Source: Faecalimonas sp. (GTDB lineage: Bacteria > Bacillota_A > Clostridia > Lachnospirales > Lachnospiraceae). From it: a stretch of DNA of 11,289 bases. Within the stretch, counting starts at the first letter, position 1, and every line of letters starts with the position of its first letter. Below the pieces are notes generated by a model. That model was not told the DNA's origin. It did no database searches and worked only from the letters and a program-made list of their open reading frames with translations. Position numbers and translations under genes: made by a program. The DNA is taken from NCBI GenBank assembly GCA_026169575.1, contig JAPFCT010000248.1:1-11289 (forward strand), read 5' to 3'. Shown piece after piece: positions 6,701 to 11,289 of this stretch.

Positions 6701-7717
6701 TTATGTATCCCAATAGATTCTTCTCTGCCGCTCATCGAGCCCTTCCACAAATCTCCGGTTGAAAATGAGAAATTCTTCCAGATCCATCAGGATATGATAC
6801 AGCTTTGCGCGGCTCTCAAAATCTTCGATCGTCTTCGGGAGCTCATAATCATGGATCTCATCAAACAATTCATGCAATTTCTCAAGCTGCGGTCCCGGAT
6901 CATTTTTCTCCGTCACAAACGGACGCAGGTAGGAAATATAATCTGCGATGATCTCTGCCTCTTTCGGAATGTAACGGATCTTCTTCATCTCATAGTGCAG
7001 GTTGTGCAACACGTTACACTGCTTGGTCCGCATCTCAAAATAATCAATGTAATAGCCGGGGTGAGACTGGAATGTATTATTCTGATACTCGTATGCCGCT
7101 TCCACATGGTGTTCCAGCTTTCGTTCCAGCGCAATGATGTCATCCCATACATTCTCATCCATCGGTATATTCCTCAGATATTTTTCCAGTTCCTCCATAA
7201 TCTGCCGAAGCTTGCGCTCCACATACCGCATATCCTCCACAAGACTGCGCTGCTGTGCATTATTATAATGAAATAAATTCAGCACTGCCGCAAACCCGAT
7301 TCCGATCAGCACAAGCAGAAATTCATTCAGGATAAACTGCCAGCTGAAGTCATGCGTCATCAGGAAATGGGTTCCGGTCACCGCATTGACTGAGATCGTC
7401 GCTTTCAGCCCTGCCCACTCCGAGAATACGACAAGCAGGAAGATAAACAGTCCATATGCCAGCCACTCACTGTCCATATGCTGGAAAAATGTCCATGCCA
7501 CAATGACTGACAGTAAAAAGGTAATAATACGGCACAAGGAAAGCTTTAACGTATCCCACTTTGTCGTCACAATCGAAAGCAGTGCGATGATCCCCGCCGT
7601 CGTCGCATATTCCAGATGCAGCGCCATCGCAACATAGATCGCCCCACAGCTTCCGACCGCAATCTTTGCCGACTGAAAGATAATCTTTCCGATTTTCATC
7701 TTGTACTCTTTTTCCAC
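6701..7717 (-). CDS. Aromatic acid exporter family protein (ArAE/FUSC-like, YqjA-type)
   Basis: A 338-residue membrane protein resembling the Firmicute 'aromatic acid exporter family' (a FUSC-like N-terminal membrane domain plus an ArAE_1_C-type cytoplasmic tail). Hydrophobic segments lie at about 12-50, 60-78, 86-98 and 128-148. They are followed by a long charged, helical, probably coiled-coil region (about 155-338, rich in Glu, Lys and Arg). The family is named after the E. coli AaeB aromatic-acid efflux protein, but the substrates of the short Gram-positive forms are mostly unproven. I chose GTG 7717 because GGAGAG lies 5 bases upstream; an ATG six codons later has a poorer site. The gene has its own promoter, bracketed by an inverted repeat, and its own terminator, so it appears monocistronic and specifically regulated. 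Confidence 0.8.
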   Translation of the reverse strand: MEKEYKMKIGKIIFQSAKIAVGSCGAIYVAMALHLEYATTAGIIALLSIVTTKWDTLKLSLCRIITFLLSVIVAWTFFQHMDSEWLAYGLFIFLLVVFSEWAGLKATISVNAVTGTHFLMTHDFSWQFILNEFLLVLIGIGFAAVLNLFHYNNAQQRSLVEDMRYVERKLRQIMEELEKYLRNIPMDENVWDDIIALERKLEHHVEAAYEYQNNTFQSHPGYYIDYFEMRTKQCNVLHNLHYEMKKIRYIPKEAEIIADYISYLRPFVTEKNDPGPQLEKLHELFDEIHDYELPKTIEDFESRAKLYHILMDLEEFLIFNRRFVEGLDERQRRIYWDT

Positions 7718-7722
7718 TCGTT

Positions 7723-7728
7723 CTCTCC
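7723..7728 (-). promoter_or_regulatory. Ribosome binding site supporting the GTG start of the ArAE-type gene
   Basis: GGAGAG on the minus strand, 5 bases before GTG 7717. The alternative ATG at 7699 has only A-rich sequence with a weak GAG before it. Confidence 0.6.
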
Positions 7729-7730
7729 GT

Positions 7731-7786
7731 TTCTTTGTAATTTCTTTTCTCTCATTTTAACAGTAAGACTCCGAAATTACAAAGAA
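7731..7786. repeat. Perfect 14-bp inverted repeat flanking the ArAE promoter
   Basis: TTCTTTGTAATTTC (7731-7744) and its exact complement GAAATTACAAAGAA (7773-7786) are separated by 28 bases; arm centres are 42 bp apart, about four helical turns. One arm contains the predicted -35 and the other lies just after the predicted start site. Only one arm would then be transcribed, so this fits a two-site DNA operator better than an RNA hairpin. I do not recognise the regulator. Confidence 0.7.
7754..7782 (-). promoter_or_regulatory. Candidate promoter of the ArAE-type gene
   Basis: On the minus strand, -35 TTGTAA (7782-7777) and -10 TAAAAT (7759-7754, 5 of 6 consensus bases) are 17 bases apart. 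The predicted start near 7747 gives a leader of about 30 nt to the GTG. The -35 is embedded in one arm of the inverted repeat. Confidence 0.5.
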
Positions 7787-7886
7787 TTTTTTCTCTTTTT
7801 GATCATTTTTCTGAAACTATCTCTCTTCTGTAGATTCTTGCTTCTCCTGCCGCCGTTCCATCTGTCTGTTTGTATGACCTCTTCCG

Positions 7887-8684
7887 CTATCTTCTGTCCG
7901 TCCGCTCGATCATATCGCCATACACCGGCGTCGGCATCCCAAATCCTCCAGAGACGTCCATGATCTGCCCCGTTGTATAGGCTGCATCATCACTTGCAAA
8001 ATAGGCAACCGCCGCCGCGATTTCTTCCGGCTCGCCCATCCTGCGGATCGGAGTATGCTTCAGGAAAAACTCACGGAAATCATCGGACAGATTGTCTTTG
8101 ACCGCATCCGTCGCCGTCATACCCGGAAGCACTGCATTGCAGCGGATATTATCTCTTGCCGCCTGCACCGCGATCAGCTTTGTCAGGTAGTTGATCGCCG
8201 CCTTACTCGTTCCATAGGCGATCTGCGAGATATCCGGGCGAAGTCCTCCGATTGAAGAAATATTGATAATACTTCCGCCTCCCTGCTTTGCCATGTGCGG
8301 GATCACTGCCTGCACCGGGAGGAACACACTCGCCAGATTCATATCTAATGTCCCGATAAATTCCTCGTATTCGGTACTTTTGATATCCAGATCCTTCTTC
8401 GGATTCGATGTTCCGAAATTATTGACAAGCACATCGATCCTTCCCTCCTGGCGGATCACTTCCTCCACCATTGTCCGGTAACTGTCCTTGTCGGATGCAT
8501 CGTTAAACACCGTCTTCACCGTATACCCCTGCTCGTTTAACTCCCGCGCACGCTCCTTCGCACGCTCCATATTTCTCGCCGCCATATAGACAACGGCTCC
8601 TTCTTTTGCACATCTGACCACGCATGCAAGCCCGATTCCTCTTGTAGATGCTGTGATCAGTACAACCTTTCCTTGTAAACGCAT
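7887..8684 (-). CDS. Short-chain dehydrogenase/reductase, 7alpha-hydroxysteroid-dehydrogenase-like
   Basis: A full-length classical SDR of 265 residues with a Rossmann fold and the usual catalytic set Asn116, Ser144, Tyr157 and Lys161 (YGTSK). The nucleotide loop reads TASTRGIG (11-18) rather than TGxxxGxG, NNFG (88-91) replaces NNAG, and PDIS precedes the catalytic Tyr. The C-terminus is SGGFGMPTPVYGDM. From memory these features recur in bile-acid 7alpha-HSDHs of Clostridium scindens and C. absonum, which oxidise the 7alpha-hydroxyl of bile acids. Arg37 after the second strand suggests NADP(H). AAGGAGGT sits 8 bases before the ATG. The gene lies alone between the ABC-F and ArAE-type genes, with no other bile-acid genes. 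SDR family is certain; 7alpha-HSDH activity is an inference, and a reductase for another steroid or ketone is possible. Confidence 0.8.
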   Translation of the reverse strand: MRLQGKVVLITASTRGIGLACVVRCAKEGAVVYMAARNMERAKERARELNEQGYTVKTVFNDASDKDSYRTMVEEVIRQEGRIDVLVNNFGTSNPKKDLDIKSTEYEEFIGTLDMNLASVFLPVQAVIPHMAKQGGGSIINISSIGGLRPDISQIAYGTSKAAINYLTKLIAVQAARDNIRCNAVLPGMTATDAVKDNLSDDFREFFLKHTPIRRMGEPEEIAAAVAYFASDDAAYTTGQIMDVSGGFGMPTPVYGDMIERTDRR

Positions 8685-8713
8685 ATCAAAATACCTCCTT
8701 TATCTTTTTTTCT

Positions 8714-8742
8714 ACCATAACGCATTTTCGTCAAAATAGCAA
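8714..8742 (-). promoter_or_regulatory. Weak candidate promoter of the SDR gene
   Basis: On the minus strand, TTGCTA (8742-8737) and TATGGT (8719-8714) are 17 bases apart, each matching 4 of 6 consensus bases. The predicted start near 8707 is just before the strong ribosome binding site. Read-through from the ABC-F gene, which ends 104 bases upstream of the ATG, is an alternative. Confidence 0.3.
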
Positions 8743-8787
8743 TGCCAGTGCACAGTATCCTCCGCAGTTTGATAATCCTGGCACACG

Positions 8788-10254
8788 CTAGATCTCCACA
8801 TCTCTCGCCCCGATCTTCTCTGCAAAAACTCTGTCATGCTCCACCAGAAGCATGGTCGGACGATAGGTCTGTATCAGCTCTTCGATCTGCATTCTGGAAA
8901 ACAGATCAACGAAATTCAGCGGTTCATCCCAGATATAGAGATGCGCCTGCTCACAGAGACTTTTTGCAAGCAGTACTTTCTTTTTCTGTCCTCCGCTGTA
9001 AGATTCCATCGGTTTTTCAAACTGTACCCGTGAAAAATCCAGTTTCCGAAGCAGCGCTTTCAAAAGTGTCGGATCAATCCCTTCTATTCTTGCAAATTCA
9101 TCCAGCATCCCGCACAGCCGCTCTGCATCCTGGGAAACATAAGATATTTTCAAACCGGATGCAATCTCAAGTTTTCCATGATAAGAAATAGGTTCTCCCA
9201 GAATCCGCTTTAGCATACTTGATTTTCCACATCCGTTTTTCCCTTTCAGGATGACCTGCTCTCCGTTTTTCACTTCAAAGTCCAGCGGACCTGCTACCTT
9301 CTTTTCTCCGTAAAACAGCTCCAGATTTTCTGCCCTAATCAACGTTTCCTTGTGGTGTCTGAGTGGAAACAGTTTTAAATCTTCCGCTTTTTCCACATTT
9401 TTCAGAAGTTTTTTCTTCTCCTCCACTGCCTTCTGCGCCCGCTGTTCGATCACAAGCGCCCGCTTCATCATCTTCGCTGCCTGATGCCCGATATATCCGC
9501 GGTCTACCGGACCATTCCCAATCTTACTTTTTTCAATCTGGTCCGACCATCCGGCAGTTCTCCCTGCCGCCTTTGTAAGCTTTCCAATCTCCTTTTTCAG
9601 CCGTTCCTGCTCTGCCTTCTCATATGCATCCTGCCGTTCTTTATTTTCCTGCCATACAGTAAAATTTCCCTGACAGATCTCAATCCCCTCTTTATTGAGC
9701 GCCAGTATGTGATCCACACATCCATCCAGGAAATATCTGTCGTGGGAGACGAGAAGAAATCCTTTCTTCTTTTTCAGATATGCCATGACCGTCTCCCTCG
9801 TTTCCTGATCCAGATGATTGGTCGGCTCATCGATCAAGAGGAACGGGTTCTCCTTGGCAAACAACACCGCCAGCAGTACCTTTGTCTGCTCTCCGTTGCT
9901 GAGTGTCTCAAACGAACGGTACAGCACCTCCGCATCAGTATCCATCAGCGACAACTCCCGGCAGATCTTCCAAAGTTCATACAGCGGATCTACTTCTTCC
10001 ACAACATCGATCGTTATCTTCCTCTTGTCTGCCACCGGAAACGGAAAATATGCAAAATTCACTGCGCTTGTGATCGTCCCCCGATATTCATATACGCCTT
10101 CCAACAGCTTTAAAAGTGTCGTCTTCCCTCTTCCGTTTCTTCCGATCAGACCAAGCTTCCAGTCCGTATCGATCTGAAACGAAACATGTTCAAAAATATT
10201 GTCATAACTTCCTTCATAATAAAATGTTAAATCATTCACACAAATCTGCGACAT
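8788..10254 (-). CDS. ABC-F ATPase, Lsa/CplR-like ribosomal protection type
   Basis: A 488-residue soluble protein with two ATPase domains and no membrane segments; ABC-F proteins bind the ribosomal E site. NBD1 has Walker A GRNGRGKTT (38-46), signature LSNGEQ (118-123), Walker B Asp142-Glu143 and His171. NBD2 has GKNGCGKSS (338-346), SGGQ (420-423), Asp443-Glu444 and His473. The linker between them (about 185-305) carries GRTAGWSDQIEKSK and GYIGHQAAKMMKRA, and NBD2 contains WDEPLNFVDLFSRMQIE. These resemble antibiotic-resistance ABC-F proteins (Lsa, Vga, CplR), which dislodge lincosamides, pleuromutilins and streptogramin A from the ribosome; length also fits Lsa. GGAGGGAG precedes the ATG at 10254. 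A long leader with an upstream ORF suggests drug-responsive attenuation. The actual resistance spectrum cannot be read from sequence. Confidence 0.9.
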   Translation of the reverse strand: MSQICVNDLTFYYEGSYDNIFEHVSFQIDTDWKLGLIGRNGRGKTTLLKLLEGVYEYRGTITSAVNFAYFPFPVADKRKITIDVVEEVDPLYELWKICRELSLMDTDAEVLYRSFETLSNGEQTKVLLAVLFAKENPFLLIDEPTNHLDQETRETVMAYLKKKKGFLLVSHDRYFLDGCVDHILALNKEGIEICQGNFTVWQENKERQDAYEKAEQERLKKEIGKLTKAAGRTAGWSDQIEKSKIGNGPVDRGYIGHQAAKMMKRALVIEQRAQKAVEEKKKLLKNVEKAEDLKLFPLRHHKETLIRAENLELFYGEKKVAGPLDFEVKNGEQVILKGKNGCGKSSMLKRILGEPISYHGKLEIASGLKISYVSQDAERLCGMLDEFARIEGIDPTLLKALLRKLDFSRVQFEKPMESYSGGQKKKVLLAKSLCEQAHLYIWDEPLNFVDLFSRMQIEELIQTYRPTMLLVEHDRVFAEKIGARDVEI

Positions 10255-10401
10255 TTTTCTCCCTCCATCTGTTCACTGTGCATCTGGCGGAAAATCCGGT
10301 GTTGGCAAATTCAGTATCGGTAACTCCGACAAAATTCGCTGCAAGCCTCGCAAAACATACGTTTCATTCCATAAAATTTTGAAGCAGCTTTCTGTATAAT
10401 A

Positions 10402-10440
10402 AAAAAAGACACAGAACGCTCCAAAAACTTTCTGCATCTT
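10402..10440 (-). terminator. Intrinsic terminator (attenuator) in the ABC-F leader
   Basis: On the minus strand AAGATGCAGAA (10440-10430) pairs with TTCTGTGTCTT (10416-10406), 11 bp including two G-U pairs, with a 13-base loop and T continuing to 10402. It lies 150 bases upstream of the ABC-F ATG, with no complete gene ending before it on this strand, so its natural role is premature termination of the leader transcript. A competing promoter reading exists here (TTGGAG-N17-TATTAT). Confidence 0.55.
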
Positions 10441-10449
10441 CAATCATCC

Positions 10450-10471
10450 CATTCATCTGCTGTCATGAATG
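10450..10471 (-). other. Leader hairpin before the attenuator
   Basis: CATTCAT (10471-10465 on the minus strand) and ATGAATG (10456-10450) form a perfect 7-bp stem with an 8-base loop, ten bases before the attenuator stem. It could be a pausing or structural element of the leader. Confidence 0.4.
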
Positions 10472-10654
10472 CCGGGCTAATTTCTCTTTTCTTGTTATAC
10501 TTGTCCCTGCGTCACCACATTGTGCCGCAGCATTGTAAGTCTATGATCAAACTGCGAAAGATTTTCCTGCAAATGCACAACTATACAAAATAACATCTGC
10601 CCCTTCTATAGTTCCGGCAGACTATTTTCCCTTCTTGTGCCTGTTTCATTTTTC

Positions 10655-10678
10655 TTATTTGCAAAAAATACTGCTCAT
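10655..10678 (-). CDS. Seven-codon upstream ORF (candidate leader peptide) of the ABC-F gene
   Basis: The ORF reads MSSIFCK followed by TAA. It has a proper binding site, AGGAG (10691-10687), 8 bases before its ATG, and begins about 55 nt after the predicted leader start. Short translated ORFs upstream of an intrinsic terminator are the classical layout for translation-sensing control of resistance genes, including ABC-F genes such as vmlR and lmo0919. A ribosome stalled here by a drug could change folding downstream. The Ser-Ile-Phe stretch recalls the ErmC leader peptide, but at this length that may be chance. Translation is inferred from the binding site only. Confidence 0.5.
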   Translation of the reverse strand: MSSIFCK

Positions 10679-10739
10679 CTTTCCAGCTCCTATCCTTTCT
10701 TTTTCTGGATTCAAAACGGTTTCTTCTGAATCTATCCAC

Positions 10740-10769
10740 ACTTTAACACAATTTTCTGAAGGTTGTCAA
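10740..10769 (-). promoter_or_regulatory. Candidate promoter of the ABC-F leader transcript
   Basis: On the minus strand a perfect -35 TTGACA (10769-10764) is followed after 18 bases by -10 TAAAGT (10745-10740, 4 of 6). Transcription would start near 10733, giving a leader of about 480 nt before the ABC-F ATG. It stands back to back with the add promoter. Confidence 0.5.
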
Positions 10770-10780
10770 CACGAAAATAT

Positions 10781-10809
10781 TTGTATCCCCCGCCGCAATC
10801 GGGTATACT
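10781..10809 (+). promoter_or_regulatory. Candidate add promoter
   Basis: -35 TTGTAT (10781-10786) and -10 TATACT (10804-10809) are 17 bases apart. The expected start near 10816 leaves a leader of about 30 nt with AGGAGG (10836-10841). No purine riboswitch could fit in so short a leader. Confidence 0.55.
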
Positions 10810-10845
10810 GAAAGCAACGAACAGAAGAAACACTGAGGAGGCTTT

Positions 10846-11289
10846 ATGTTGCATATAAACGAATTGAAAAAAACAGATTTACACTGTCACCTGGACGGAT
10901 CCCTTTCCGCCGCTACCCTTTCTCACTTTTTGAACCGCATGCCGGATGTTTCCGAACTTTCGGTAGATGAGTCCTGCACTTCTCTCACCGAATATTTGAA
11001 GAAATTCGATCTGCCGCTGCAATGTCTCCAGACAAAAGCAAATCTGGAACTTGCCTCATATGCATTTTTAAAAGAACTTGCCGCAGATCAGATGAAATAC
11101 ATTGAAGTGCGGTTTGCCCCTGCACTCTCCACGCAGGACGGACTCTCCTGCGAAGATGTGATTGAAAGTGTTCTGCGCGGACTGGAGAAAGGAAAATCAG
11201 AGACGGGCATTGACTACAATGTCATCACATGCGCGATGCGCCATTTTGAGCCGGAGCAGAATATGAAGCTCCTTGACAGTATGGAACCC
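10846..11289 (+). CDS. add: Adenosine deaminase, N-terminal part, cut by window edge
   Basis: Adenosine deaminase converts adenosine (and deoxyadenosine) to inosine in purine salvage; it is a cytoplasmic zinc TIM-barrel enzyme. The 148 visible codons begin at ATG 10846, with AGGAGG 4 bases upstream. TDLHCHLDGS (residues 10-19) contains the two metal-ligand histidines His13 and His15 and the conserved Asp-Gly of the family. YIEVRFAP (85-92) is the next conserved strand. The later zinc and catalytic residues (His, Glu, His, Asp) lie past the right edge, as does more than half of the protein. The frame is open to the end. It is divergent from the ABC-F gene and probably independent of it. A related adenine deaminase or adenosine-deaminase-like enzyme is a less likely alternative. 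Confidence 0.88.
   Translation, partial: MLHINELKKTDLHCHLDGSLSAATLSHFLNRMPDVSELSVDESCTSLTEYLKKFDLPLQCLQTKANLELASYAFLKELAADQMKYIEVRFAPALSTQDGLSCEDVIESVLRGLEKGKSETGIDYNVITCAMRHFEPEQNMKLLDSMEP

Larger units (their letters stand above)
10255..10845. other. 591-base divergent intergenic region with ABC-F leader and add promoter
   Basis: No conventional protein gene is visible. The minus-strand leader of the ABC-F gene fills most of the region: promoter, short upstream ORF, several stem-loops (TCTGCC/GGCAGA at 10596-10621, CTGCG/CGCAG near 10508-10530, the 10450-10471 hairpin) and the attenuator. The right end carries the add promoter. Bases 10255-10400 hold only weak structure and the ABC-F ribosome binding site. 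Confidence 0.6.

Noticed and set aside
6424..6750. Minus-strand open frame of 108 codons spanning the yitT start
   Set aside because: It crosses the terminator and overlaps both neighbours in another frame, with no recognisable product.
8743..8783. Inverted repeat TGCCAG / CTGGCA between the ABC-F and SDR genes as a terminator
   Set aside because: Only 6 bp with a 29-base loop and no T-run directly after it.
10494..10532. Twelve-codon ORF (MLRHNVVTQGQV) in the ABC-F leader
   Set aside because: No ribosome binding site; probably chance.
10581..10649. Second upstream ORF of 22 codons in the ABC-F leader
   Set aside because: No Shine-Dalgarno before its ATG; kept only as a possible secondary leader ORF.

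Overview
The window looks like chromosome from a low-to-mid GC, Gram-positive anaerobe of the Clostridia, most likely a gut Lachnospiraceae. This rests on strong AGGAGG-type ribosome binding sites, sigma-A-like promoters, a clostridial-type FabH control region, an Lsa/CplR-like ABC-F protein and a clostridial 7alpha-hydroxysteroid-dehydrogenase-like enzyme. No species is claimed. There is no rRNA, CRISPR array, IS element or phage gene.

Layout from left to right. (1) 1-863: the 5' end of fabH on the minus strand (it runs off the left edge), with its promoter and a FabT-like operator. (2) 1053-1965: an AT-rich Rpn/PD-(D/E)XK nuclease-transposase-family gene on the minus strand. (3) 2041-2207: tRNA-Leu(CAG) on the plus strand with promoter and terminator. 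(4) 2341-5911: two overlapping minus-strand genes for a heterodimeric ABC exporter. One ATP site is degenerate, and the changes fall in the two subunits in a complementary way. (5) 5960-6604: a YitT-family membrane protein gene broken by one in-frame TGA. (6) 6701-7786: an aromatic-acid-exporter (ArAE/FUSC-like) membrane protein, whose promoter is bracketed by a perfect 14-bp inverted repeat. (7) 7887-8702: a short-chain dehydrogenase with a 7alpha-HSDH-like fingerprint. (8) 8788-10254: an Lsa/CplR-like ABC-F ATPase, preceded by a leader of about 480 nt with a 7-codon upstream ORF and an intrinsic terminator. (9) 10804-11289: the divergent start of adenosine deaminase, running off the right edge.

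Regions 4-8 all lie on the minus strand, but most have their own promoter or terminator, so they are a series of short units and not one long operon. Functionally they lean towards handling small toxic molecules (export, steroid-type oxidoreduction, ribosome protection), while fabH and add at the edges are core metabolism.

I see no wholly new system. The parts most worth a second look are the ABC-F leader (upstream ORF, terminator, possible antiterminator), the inverted repeat around the ArAE promoter, the 7alpha-HSDH-like enzyme, the interrupted yitT gene and the FabT-like operator.
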